Positions 47,188-55,218 of a stretch of 64,000 nt of DNA are shown one piece after another. The position numbers and the translations under genes were made by a program. The DNA comes from Nonomuraea purpurea (lineage in GTDB: Bacteria; Actinomycetota; Actinomycetes; Streptosporangiales; Streptosporangiaceae). The notes beneath the pieces were generated by a model that saw only the letters and a list, made by a program, of their open reading frames with translations, was not told the DNA's origin and searched no databases. The number at the start of each line of letters is the position of its first letter. Positions within the stretch are counted from its first letter, which is position 1. Location: the NCBI RefSeq assembly GCF_042650645.1, contig NZ_JBHSBI010000027.1, positions 95,216 through 159,215 on the forward strand. Direction: 5' to 3'.

Positions 47188-47880
47188 ATGAGCAACCTGC
47201 TCCTGCTGACCAACGCCCTCGAGCCGTCCGCCGAGGTGCTTCCGGCTCTGGGGTTGCTTCTCCACTCGGTCCGGGTGTCGCCCGCGGAGGCGTCCGCGCT
47301 CATCGACACGCCCCCGGCCGACGCCGTCCTCGTGGACGCGCGCAAGGAGCTCGTGCAGGCCAAGAGCCTGTGCCGGTTGATCCGCACCACCGGCATCGAC
47401 TGCCCCCTGCTGGTGATCGTGACCGAGGGCGGGCTGGCCGCGATGACCTCCGAGTGGGGCGTCGACGACGTCCTGCTCGACAGCGCCGGGCCGGCCGAGG
47501 TGGAGGCGCGCCTGCGCATGGCCACCGGCCGCATCTCCCAGGCCGCCACCGAGGACGTGCCCGACGAGATCCGCAGCGGCGACCTGTCGATCGACGAGGC
47601 CACCTACACCGCGCGGCTGCGCGGCCGGGTGCTCGACCTGACGTTCAAGGAGTTCGAGCTGCTGAAGTACCTCGCCCAGCACCCCGGCAGAGTCTTCACC
47701 CGCGCCCAGTTGCTGCAGGAGGTCTGGGGCTACGACTACTTCGGCGGCACCAGGACGGTCGACGTGCACGTACGACGCCTGCGCGCCAAGCTCGGCACCG
47801 AGTACGAATCCCTGATCGGGACGGTCCGCAACGTCGGCTACCGCTTCGTCCCCGACCGCGCCGACGCCGCCAACGTCTGA
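47188..47880 (+). CDS. glnR: GlnR-type OmpR-family nitrogen regulator
   Basis: A 230-residue orphan response regulator. The receiver-like domain is atypical (LLLTNALEPSAEVLPALGLL, ADAVLVDARKELVQAKSLCR, TEGGLAAMTSEWGVDDVLLD) and lacks the usual acidic pair after strand 1, as in GlnR proteins, which dimerise without phosphorylation. The winged helix has LDLTFKEFELLKYLAQHPGR and GGTRTVDVHVRRLRAKLGTE. It matches Rv0818 in type and position. It controls glutamine synthetase and ammonium genes in relatives. The start at 47188 has GAGGAGG. Confidence 0.92.
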   Translation: MSNLLLLTNALEPSAEVLPALGLLLHSVRVSPAEASALIDTPPADAVLVDARKELVQAKSLCRLIRTTGIDCPLLVIVTEGGLAAMTSEWGVDDVLLDSAGPAEVEARLRMATGRISQAATEDVPDEIRSGDLSIDEATYTARLRGRVLDLTFKEFELLKYLAQHPGRVFTRAQLLQEVWGYDYFGGTRTVDVHVRRLRAKLGTEYESLIGTVRNVGYRFVPDRADAANV

Positions 47881-47907
47881 GCCGATTGACAGCGGAGCCC
47901 CGCGGAT

Positions 47908-50900
47908 GTGACAAATAACCGTTGGGGTTGGTCAACTGCTGTCAGACCGAGGACACCGCCGTCCGCAGATGGGTGGTGTCGGGTGGGTCTGTTCAGATCT
48001 CTGGTGGACGAGGGCGCGCGGCCCCGCGTCTACCGGCGTAACGAGATGATTTGCTCGCCATTGCGGCCCGCCAATCAGATTTACCTGATCGACTATGGCT
48101 TCGCCCGCGAATACACCCCCGACGGCGAGGGCGAGGCCGTCCACGACCTGCGTGGCGACGGCGATCTGCTGGGCGAGCTGGCCTTCTGGAGCGCGGGCGA
48201 CCGGGTGAAGATCGACGCGCTGACCGAGCTGCGAGCCTGGCCCATCGATCTGCGGCGGCTGCGCGAGCACGCCTCCTCGAGCCCTGCCGTGCTGACCGCG
48301 CTGGTCCAGGAGCTCTTCGCCAGGAACGTGGCCGCGCGCAGGCACGAGTCGCTGGCCCGCGCCCCCGTCGCCGCCCGGCTGGCCGTGTGGCTGCTGCACC
48401 TGGACGAACGGTACGAGCTGGCCTCGGACTCGGCGCCGCCGCTGTCGACGGAGACGCTGGCCGATCTGGTGGGCAGTTCGTCCGACGTGGTCCAGCGCCG
48501 GCTCACGGAGTGGGGGCGGCGCGGCTGGCTGGTCAGGACCGGTTACCGGCGGCTGCTGATCGCCGACCCGTCCGCGCTGCGTGACGCCGCGGGCGGCTGG
48601 GAGCACCTGTCGGCCCCGTGGCAGGGCCAGGTGACGCCGTTCCTGACCCGGCCCGGCGTGCCGCTGAGCGAGCCGCTGCGGGTCGGCGAGGTGCCCAAGC
48701 CGCGCCAGCTTCTCGCCACCGTCCCCGACTTCACCGGCAGGCAGCAGAGCCTCGACCTGCTCACCACCTGGCTGGACCGGCCCAGGCGGACGAACACCAT
48801 GGTCGTCCAGGGCCTGCCGGGAGTGGGCAAGACCGCGCTGGTCACGCACTGGGGTCATCTGCACGCCGACCGGTTCCCCGACGGCCAGATCGTGATCGAC
48901 CTGCGGGGCCAGTCGCCGAGCCAGCCGCCGATGAGCGCGATCGAGGCGCTGGGGCAGATCCTGCGCTCGCTCGGCATCGGCGAGCCCGCCTCCGACGAGG
49001 CCGAACTGACCTCGCTGTACCGCAGCAGGATCGCGGGCCGCAGGCTGCTGCTCATCCTCGACAACGCCGCCGACCCCGCGCAGGTGCGGGCCCTGCTGCC
49101 GGGCAGCAAGGACTGCGTGGTGCTGGTGACCAGCCGCACGATGATGGCGCCGCTGCGGGCCACCGGGCACGCCGACCTCATGGACCTGCCGGTGCTCGAC
49201 CCGGGCAACGCGGTGGCGCTGCTGGTGGCCGTGCTCGGAGAGGACTCGCCCAGGGCCGCCGACAGGGACGCGCTGGCCGAGCTGGCCAGGGTGTGCTCCT
49301 ACCATCCGTTCGCGCTGCGGATCTCGGCGGCCAAACTGGCCGAGAACCCCGGCATGAGCGTGCACTCGCGGGTGCGGGAGCTGCGCAGGCCGGACCGGTC
49401 GCCGATGGGCGATCCCGAGGAGGCGTTCAGGTCGGCGCTGAACCTGGCCTACGAGTCGCTGAACCCGGCCCAACGGCGGGCGTTCCGGCACGTCGGGCTG
49501 CTGCCGGGCCGGGACTTCGCGCCGCAGGTGCTGGCCGCCGCACTGGGCGTGCCGGTGGACGAGGCCGTGATCGCGGTGGAGGAACTGCATCGGGCGTACC
49601 TGGTCGAGCCCATGCCCGGACCCCGTTACCGGGTGCACGACCTGGTCAAAGGGCTGGCCAGGGAGCTGGGCAGGCACGCCGAGGCGGGCGTGCGCGAGGC
49701 CAGGGTGCGCCTGCTCGACCACTATCTGGCGGTCGCGACCGACTCCGGCACGCCGCGCGAGTGGTTCGAGGCCGAGCGGCGCTCGCTGGTCTCGGCGGTG
49801 CGGCTGGCGGAGGAGAGCGGCGCGTACGGGATGGCCTGGCGGCTGGCCGAGGCCGTCTTCGCGCCGTTCAGGAGCCTGCGTTTCTACGAGAACAACCTGG
49901 AGGTGCAGCAGGCCGGGCTGACCTCGGCGATGCAGGTCGGCAACCGGCGGGCGATCGCGCTCATGCGCAGCCACCTGGGCTCGATCCACCGGGACATCGG
50001 GCCGTCGACGCTGGCGGCCAGGTTCATCGGCGAGGCGCTGGCCGACTTCGCCTCGCTCGGCGACGGCGTCGGACGGGCGCGGGCGCTCAACGACCTGGCC
50101 GAGGTGCACGGCATCGCGGGCAACAACGAGGACGCGCTCAAGTGCGCGGGCGAGGCGCTCGACCTCTACAGGGAGATCGGCGACCTGAGCGGCGTCGCCG
50201 GGTGCCTGCACACGCTGTCGCGGCTGCACCTGTCCCAGGAGCGCCACGAGCCGGCGCTGCAGTACGCGGGCCAGGCCCTGGACGTACGCGAGGGGCTGCA
50301 CGACCGCCGGGGCACCGCGCAGAGCCTGATCATCCTGGCCCGCGTGCGACGCAATCTCGGCGAGCTCAACGCGGCACTGTCGGAGGGCCTGGAGGCGCTG
50401 TCGATCTGCCACGAGCTGGGCGACGACCAGGCCGAGGCCGAGACCCTGCTCTGCCTGGCCGAGATCTACGACCTGCTGCGGCTGCCGCACGACGCCCGGC
50501 GCGACGCCGAGCGGGCGCTGGCCGGCTACACCGCGACGGGCGACCAGCACGGCTGCGGCCGGGCCCTGTGCGCGCTCGGCCGCATCGCGCGCAACGGCTC
50601 ACGGTACGACGAGGCGCTGGCCTACTACGAGCAGGCCCTGGCTGTGCAGATCGAGCTCCACCACGAGCAGGGCAAGGCCGAGACGCTCGGCGACATCGGG
50701 CTGGTGCACTGGCGCCTGTCGGACTACCTGCGGGCCGACGACTACCTGAACCAGGCGTTGTCGATCAGCCGGGTGATCCGCGACGAACCGGTGGAGGCCA
50801 GGATGCTCAACCGGCTCGCCAGGGTGCGGCGGCGGCAGGGGCTGCCGCAGGTGGGCTTCGTGTTCGCGCTGGAGGCCCTGGACATCGTGCAGGGCGTGGG

Positions 50901-51426
50901 CAACCGGCGGGCCGAGGCGGACGTGCAGGAGACGCTGGCGTACACGTACCTGTCGCTCGGGCGGCACGAGCCCGCGCTTGAGGCGGCGCGGGCGTCGCTG
51001 GCGATCAGGCAGGAGCTGCGCGACAACCGTGCCAGCGCGCTGCTGTCGATCGCGCAGGCGCTGCACACGGCCGGCAGGCCCGCGGCGGCGCTGCCGTTCG
51101 CCAGGGAGACGGTCGAGCTGCAGAACGAGACCGGCACGCGCGACCGCTGGGCGGCGGCGCTCACCACGCTGGCCATGGTGCTGCTCGACCTGGACCAGCT
51201 CGAAGAGGCCGAGGGGCACGCCCGGCAGTCCAGGGACGTGCACCTGGAGTGCGGCACCAGGCGGGACCTCGGAACCGCGCTGCGGGCGCTGGGGCTGATC
51301 TCGGCCCGCAAGGGGCGTCTCGGCGTGGCGGCCGGCTATCTGCGCGAGTCCGTGCAGGCGCTCGAAGAGGTCGGCGACGTCATCGAGGCCCGGCAGGTGG
51401 CGGAAGAGCTGCGCGACCTGGCCTGA
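47908..51426 (+). CDS. CRP-like sensor/winged helix fused to STAND (NB-ARC) ATPase and TPRs
   Basis: A 1172-residue protein. Residues about 30-145 form a cNMP-binding-type barrel (MICSPLRPANQIYLIDYGFA, GDGDLLGELAFWSAGDRVKI); the phosphate cassette is imperfect, so cAMP binding is uncertain. Residues about 165-225 form a CRP winged helix (LSTETLADLVGSSSDVVQRR, WGRRGWLVRTGYRRLLI). An NB-ARC ATPase follows: P-loop VVQGLPGVGKTALVTHWG near 303, Walker B RRLLLILDNAADPAQVR, and VLVTSRTMMAPLR as sensor. Residues about 640-1170 are tandem TPRs (DEALAYYEQALAVQIEL). STAND proteins of the AfsR/SARP kind fuse other DNA-binding domains; a CRP head is unusual. Start is GTG 47908 or GTG about 47982. Confidence 0.85.
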   Translation: MTNNRWGWSTAVRPRTPPSADGWCRVGLFRSLVDEGARPRVYRRNEMICSPLRPANQIYLIDYGFAREYTPDGEGEAVHDLRGDGDLLGELAFWSAGDRVKIDALTELRAWPIDLRRLREHASSSPAVLTALVQELFARNVAARRHESLARAPVAARLAVWLLHLDERYELASDSAPPLSTETLADLVGSSSDVVQRRLTEWGRRGWLVRTGYRRLLIADPSALRDAAGGWEHLSAPWQGQVTPFLTRPGVPLSEPLRVGEVPKPRQLLATVPDFTGRQQSLDLLTTWLDRPRRTNTMVVQGLPGVGKTALVTHWGHLHADRFPDGQIVIDLRGQSPSQPPMSAIEALGQILRSLGIGEPASDEAELTSLYRSRIAGRRLLLILDNAADPAQVRALLPGSKDCVVLVTSRTMMAPLRATGHADLMDLPVLDPGNAVALLVAVLGEDSPRAADRDALAELARVCSYHPFALRISAAKLAENPGMSVHSRVRELRRPDRSPMGDPEEAFRSALNLAYESLNPAQRRAFRHVGLLPGRDFAPQVLAAALGVPVDEAVIAVEELHRAYLVEPMPGPRYRVHDLVKGLARELGRHAEAGVREARVRLLDHYLAVATDSGTPREWFEAERRSLVSAVRLAEESGAYGMAWRLAEAVFAPFRSLRFYENNLEVQQAGLTSAMQVGNRRAIALMRSHLGSIHRDIGPSTLAARFIGEALADFASLGDGVGRARALNDLAEVHGIAGNNEDALKCAGEALDLYREIGDLSGVAGCLHTLSRLHLSQERHEPALQYAGQALDVREGLHDRRGTAQSLIILARVRRNLGELNAALSEGLEALSICHELGDDQAEAETLLCLAEIYDLLRLPHDARRDAERALAGYTATGDQHGCGRALCALGRIARNGSRYDEALAYYEQALAVQIELHHEQGKAETLGDIGLVHWRLSDYLRADDYLNQALSISRVIRDEPVEARMLNRLARVRRRQGLPQVGFVFALEALDIVQGVGNRRAEADVQETLAYTYLSLGRHEPALEAARASLAIRQELRDNRASALLSIAQALHTAGRPAAALPFARETVELQNETGTRDRWAAALTTLAMVLLDLDQLEEAEGHARQSRDVHLECGTRRDLGTALRALGLISARKGRLGVAAGYLRESVQALEEVGDVIEARQVAEELRDLA

Positions 51427-51444
51427 AAGCCGCGCATAAACAAC

Positions 51445-51491
51445 CGGGACGCTCGTCCCGTATATTTCCCAGCATCCGGGACGGGTGTCCC
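51445..51491. promoter_or_regulatory. Two GGGAC..GTCCC inverted repeats
   Basis: CGGGACG-CT-CGTCCCG (51445-51460) and GGGAC-GGGT-GTCCC (51478-51491), just upstream of the truncated reductase. They look like a pair of TetR-type operators; the first could also act as a terminator of the STAND gene. Confidence 0.5.
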
Positions 51492-51510
51492 TATTCCTTG
51501 GGAGAAACCT

Positions 51511-51726
51511 ATGATGCGCATGGTCCACCTGGGCGGCGGCCTCGACGTCTCCGCCCTCGGCCTCGGCTGCATGGGGCTGAGCGAGTTCCTCGGGCCCACC
51601 GACAGGAACGAGTCGCTCGACACACTCAGGAAGGCCGCCGACCTCGGCATGACCTTCCTCGACACCTCCGACTACTACGGCATCGACAAGGGCGAGCGCA
51701 TGGCACCGCCGCCCGTCCTCGACTGA
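51511..51726 (+). pseudogene. Truncated aldo/keto reductase (N-terminal fragment)
   Basis: 71 codons with a good Shine-Dalgarno (GGGAGAAACCT) that match only the start of an aldo/keto reductase: VSALGLGCMGLSEFLGPTDR, then KAADLGMTFLDTSDYYGIDK with the catalytic Asp and Tyr. The family is normally about 320 residues, so the barrel is missing after beta-strand 2. The last residues (ERMAPPPVLD) do not fit the family, and the convergent FUSC gene ends 3 bp later. I read it as a decayed remnant of a once TetR-regulated reductase. The operators upstream remain intact. Confidence 0.75.
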
Positions 51727-51728
51727 GT

Positions 51729-52904
51729 TCACGGGGCGCGCGGCGGGAAGGCCGCCCGGTGCGGCCCTTCGTCCGGGTCCAACTCGTGCCGGATCCTGGC
51801 GCAGTCGTCGAGCAAGGCCGCCTGCAGCAGCCGCAACCGGTGGTTCTTCGTCCCCTCGAACTCCGCGATCAGCTCGCGCTGCCGCGCCTCGCCCTCCTTG
51901 CCGGCCGCACGCAGCTCCTCCAGGTCTTCGGCCCTGCCCTGACCGATCTGGAGCCGGCCGAACCCGTCGAAGATCCGCGAGAGCGCCTCCAGTTCCCCCG
52001 ACAGCGGCCTCGGCAGGTCGGCGGCCTCCTCGCCGGGCAGGCCGCGGGCGCCCGCCACCAGGTCCGTCAGCCCGCGCGCGATCCCCCTGAGCTGGTGGCA
52101 GGCGTGGTCCAGGCAGGTGGCGGCCTCGGCCACCTGCCGCAGTCTGCGGTCGTAGCGGCGGCGGCGCCACGACAGCCGGACCGACTCCGCCGCCTGGTCG
52201 GCCGTCTCCTTGGCGTTCTCCAACCGCTGGGACAGGGTCCTGGCCCGGTCGAGCCAGCCCTCGGCCATGTCCCTGTCCCAGTCGCAGCGCAGGCCGCGGG
52301 CCATGTCCTCGGTCAGCTCGGCCAGCTCTCCCGACAGCCGGCAGAGCTCCCGTTTGGCCTGCTCCACATAGCGCGGCGGCAGCAGGAGGTTGGCGGCCAG
52401 GCCGACCGCGGCGCCCAGCAGCACGTCCGCGAAACGGGCGAAGCCGTACGTGCTGCCGAGCGAGAACACCAGCAGCGCCGAGATCGGGATCTGCACGTTC
52501 TGGGCCGGCAGCTTGAGCAGGCGGGTCAGGACCAGGCCCGCCACCACCAGCACCGCCAGCGTCGCCGCGTTGACGCCCAGCAGCCACATCAGCCCCGTCG
52601 CGGCCGCCACCCCCACGATCACGGCGCCGACCTGCTGGACCGCGCGCACCGCTGTGCCGTACGCGGTGGCCGAGACCGTCAGCAGCACGCCGATGGGCGC
52701 GAGCATAGGCAGATTCAGCCCCAGTGCGCGCGCGGCCAGCCACCAGCCCAACACGCAGGCGCCCGTCACCTTGGCGATCTGGATCAGCTCCGCGCGCTCC
52801 ATGCGCAGCCAGCGGCCGAACCCCAGCCGGCGGATCCGGCCGAGCCCCGCCGCCCCGCCCGACAGGATGCGTTCGAACGGGGAGCCTCTCGGCTCGGTCT
52901 CCAT
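51729..52904 (-). CDS. FUSC-family membrane protein (aromatic-acid exporter-like)
   Basis: A 391-residue protein with about six TM helices in residues 40-180 (IAKVTGACVLGWWLAARALG, LAPIGVLLTVSATAYGTAVR, LAVLVVAGLVLTRLLK, FADVLLGAAVGLAANLLLPP) followed by a long helical cytoplasmic domain rich in Arg/Glu (ELCRLSGELAELTEDMARGL). This is the actinobacterial FUSC/DUF939 arrangement. Proposed role: efflux of aromatic or toxic metabolites; unproven. It stands alone between the reductase remnant and a PHP gene on the same strand. Confidence 0.82.
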   Translation of the reverse strand: METEPRGSPFERILSGGAAGLGRIRRLGFGRWLRMERAELIQIAKVTGACVLGWWLAARALGLNLPMLAPIGVLLTVSATAYGTAVRAVQQVGAVIVGVAAATGLMWLLGVNAATLAVLVVAGLVLTRLLKLPAQNVQIPISALLVFSLGSTYGFARFADVLLGAAVGLAANLLLPPRYVEQAKRELCRLSGELAELTEDMARGLRCDWDRDMAEGWLDRARTLSQRLENAKETADQAAESVRLSWRRRRYDRRLRQVAEAATCLDHACHQLRGIARGLTDLVAGARGLPGEEAADLPRPLSGELEALSRIFDGFGRLQIGQGRAEDLEELRAAGKEGEARQRELIAEFEGTKNHRLRLLQAALLDDCARIRHELDPDEGPHRAAFPPRAP

Positions 52905-52952
52905 GCCCCTTGACCTGCCCAGACAGTCGCCGGATAGCGCCCGGCGGCGTGC

Positions 52953-53813
52953 TCAGGCTTCGCGGCGGCCTGTGGTGACCGGTCGGGCGCCCGTCGCCGT
53001 GGCGGTCAGCCGCTCGTAGACCTCGGCCGCCGTCGTCTCGCAGCCCAGCCGGTGGCCGGTCAGTTCGCCGTGGTCGTCGCTCGATCCGGTCACGGCCAGT
53101 CCGAGCTCGCCGGCCAGGCCGCGCACGTGCGCGCGGGCGTCCGCGTCGTGGTCCAGGTGGTCGGCCTCGACGCCGAAGAGCCCGGCGCGCGCCAGCTCGG
53201 CGATCCACTCGTCGGGCACCTCCTCGCCGCGCCTTCTCGCCTTCGGGTGGGCCAGCACGGCGACTCCGCCGGCCGCGCGCACCAGGCGCACCGCACGCTC
53301 GGGGTCGAGGGCGTAGCGGGTGACGTGGGCGCGCCCGCCCGCGCCGATCCACTCGGGTGTGAACGCCAGCGCGGGCTCGGCGATGGCCCCGGCCACGACC
53401 ATGGCGCGGGCGATGTGCGGCCGCCCGATCGGGCTACCCCCTGCCAACTCGGCCACCTGCTCCCAGGTAACCGGCACGCCCAGCTCGACCAGCCGTTCGA
53501 CGGTCAGCTTGGCGCGGACCTCGCGGGCCTGCGTGATGCGGGCGCATTCGGCCACCAGCTCGGGATCGAGCGGGTCGAAGAGGTAGGCCAGCAGGTGGAT
53601 GCTCTGGCCGGCGCGGCGGCACGACAACTCCATGCCCGGCACGAGCGTCAGCCCGGCCGGCAGCGCCTCGATCGCCTCTCGGTGTCCGCGGACGGTGTCG
53701 TGGTCGGTCAGCGCGAGCACGTCAAGCCCTTGCGCGCGGGCTCGGCGCACCACGTCGGCAGGGGGTTGCGTCCCGTCGGACGCGGTGCTGTGGCTGTGCA
53801 GGTCTATGCGCAT
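52953..53813 (-). CDS. PHP-domain phosphoesterase (3',5'-nucleoside bisphosphate phosphatase-like)
   Basis: A 286-residue metal-dependent hydrolase. PHP motifs: DLHSHSTASDGT at the N-terminus, ALTDHDTVRGHREAI, LVPGMELSC, GRPHIARAMV, VLAHPKARRR and the last motif GSSDDHGE. This set binds three metals. Members include the RNase AM/TrpH type that acts on 3'-phospho-AMP or the 5' end of rRNA precursors. The ATG at 53813 has GGAGGGCA. It lies 20 bp downstream of the anti-sigma gene on the same strand and may be co-transcribed. Confidence 0.9.
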   Translation of the reverse strand: MRIDLHSHSTASDGTQPPADVVRRARAQGLDVLALTDHDTVRGHREAIEALPAGLTLVPGMELSCRRAGQSIHLLAYLFDPLDPELVAECARITQAREVRAKLTVERLVELGVPVTWEQVAELAGGSPIGRPHIARAMVVAGAIAEPALAFTPEWIGAGGRAHVTRYALDPERAVRLVRAAGGVAVLAHPKARRRGEEVPDEWIAELARAGLFGVEADHLDHDADARAHVRGLAGELGLAVTGSSDDHGELTGHRLGCETTAAEVYERLTATATGARPVTTGRREA

Positions 53814-53833
53814 TGCCCTCCGATCGTACGACG

Positions 53834-54529
53834 TCACACCTGGATGGTGGCCAGGTTTCTGCCGTCGGCGGTCTCGATGGCGAAGTGGTTCAGCTCGGAC
53901 TGCGGCAGGCTGGTGCCCCCGTGCAGGACCAGCGGGTCGGGTGAGCCGGAGACGCCGTACCCCTTCTCCGGCACGCCCCAGCTCGCCACGACCTCGGAGC
54001 GGCCGTCGTCGCCGAACGCGCGCAGGCGGCACTGCAACGGCCCCTTGACGCCCTTGAGTTCCAGCGCGACGTGCGTGCCCCAGCCCTTGTCCTCCAGGCC
54101 GACGACGCCGTTGACGCGGGTCTCCGAGTCGTTGAAGGAGTAGGTGCGGCCGGTCAGGAGCAGCTCGCGGGCGGGGCCGTGGATGCTGTCGGGGTTCGGC
54201 TCGCCGGTCACGGAGTTGACGGCCAGGAAGATGCCGGCCGCGACCAGCACGCAGGCGGCCGCGCTCATGACGATCCTGTGCAGCCCCCGGCGGCGGCGTT
54301 CCGTGGCGGCTCGGCGTACCAGCAGTGATTCGACCTGGGCGTCGGGCGGGCTGGGCAGCAGGTCGTCCGGATGCACCCCCTTGATCAGTTCCCCCATGGC
54401 CGCGAACGAGCCGACCTCTTCCGAGCAGCTCCCGCAGGCACGCAGATGGTGTTCGAACTCGGCCCGCTCCTCGTCACTGAGCAGGCCGAGCGCGTACGCG
54501 GCCACGTCCTCGTGACGTACCTCCGTCAT
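53834..54529 (-). CDS. Zinc-binding anti-sigma factor (ZAS type)
   Basis: A 231-residue protein. Anti-sigma domain: VAAYALGLLSDEERAEFEHH, then HLRACGSC (HxxxCxxC); a TM helix (IVMSAAACVLVAAGIFLAVN) at about residues 83-105 and an exported beta-rich domain (VNGVVGLEDKGWGTHVALEL, LQCRLRAFGDDGRSEVVASW). Its start overlaps the sigma stop (ATGA). The exported domain differs from that at 44634 but shares its short length. The signal is probably an envelope or redox stress. Confidence 0.88.
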   Translation of the reverse strand: MTEVRHEDVAAYALGLLSDEERAEFEHHLRACGSCSEEVGSFAAMGELIKGVHPDDLLPSPPDAQVESLLVRRAATERRRRGLHRIVMSAAACVLVAAGIFLAVNSVTGEPNPDSIHGPARELLLTGRTYSFNDSETRVNGVVGLEDKGWGTHVALELKGVKGPLQCRLRAFGDDGRSEVVASWGVPEKGYGVSGSPDPLVLHGGTSLPQSELNHFAIETADGRNLATIQV

Positions 54530-55050
54530 GGCAACGTCACCCCCCTTTCCTCCAGCGCCACCCGTAACGCGCGCATGGCGTAGTACACGCGGGACTTCAC
54601 CGTGCCCACGGGCACGCCGATCGTCTCCGCCGCCTCTTGTAACGTCCGGTCGAGCAGGTATGTCTCCGTGAGCACCTGGCGGTGGGCGGGCGAGAGGGAG
54701 AGCATCGCCTCGGTCACGACGATCTCGCGCAGCAGGCGCTCGTCTTCTGCGGCCACGGGCTGGACGCGGTCGTGGATGTCCTCGACGGTGTCCAGGGGGC
54801 GGGAGCCCGAGCGACGGCGGTTGTCGATGACGACCCTGCGGGCCACGGTCGCGAGCCAGGGCATCAGCGAGCCGGACTCCGTACGCAGGTCGGGGAGGTT
54901 GCGCCAGGCGCGTACCAGGGTCTCTTGGACGACGTCCTCGGCCCAGCGCCGATCGCCGCCCGTCAGTCGGACGGCGAAGGCCATCAGGGGGCCGCCGTAT
55001 TCGCGGTAGAGGGCTCGGACCATGGCTTCGTCCGTTACGCGGTGTTTCAC
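54526..55050 (-). CDS. ECF RNA polymerase sigma factor
   Basis: A 174-residue sigma factor beginning with GTG. Region 2: YREYGGPLMAFAVRLTGGDR and WAEDVVQETLVRAWRNLPDL; region 4: LSPAHRQVLTETYLLDRTLQ and IGVPVGTVKSRVYYAMRALR. Paired with the anti-sigma encoded next and divergent from the EssC-like gene with 168 bp between starts. That position makes the type VII-like locus a possible target, but no consensus promoter could be confirmed. Confidence 0.9.
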   Translation of the reverse strand: MKHRVTDEAMVRALYREYGGPLMAFAVRLTGGDRRWAEDVVQETLVRAWRNLPDLRTESGSLMPWLATVARRVVIDNRRRSGSRPLDTVEDIHDRVQPVAAEDERLLREIVVTEAMLSLSPAHRQVLTETYLLDRTLQEAAETIGVPVGTVKSRVYYAMRALRVALEERGVTLP

Positions 55051-55131
55051 AAGGGGACGGACTCCTCGCGCGTGCTGCGGATACCATCGAATATCGCGTC
55101 GGTATGGGAATTATTACTCTAGCCACCAAGC

Positions 55132-55157
55132 GGGGCAAAGGTCAGGTACTTTGCCCC
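55132..55157. repeat. Hairpin in the sigma factor/EssC intergenic region
   Basis: Perfect 9-bp stem GGGGCAAAG / CTTTGCCCC with an 8-nt loop, between divergent starts at 55050 and 55219. It does not follow any gene, so it is not a normal terminator; it could be an operator or an attenuator in the EssC leader. Confidence 0.55.
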
Positions 55158-55218
55158 TCTCACCCCCCAATCTAGATTTAACGGATAAATCGGGCCTAGG
55201 TCCCCCGGAGAGGGGATT

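Noticed and set aside
47932..50550. Long minus-strand open frame (872 codons) opposite the CRP-STAND gene
   Set aside because: It is rich in Arg/Gln/His/Val with no recognisable domain, typical of the antisense frame of a GC-rich gene; the plus-strand product has clear CRP, NB-ARC and TPR motifs.
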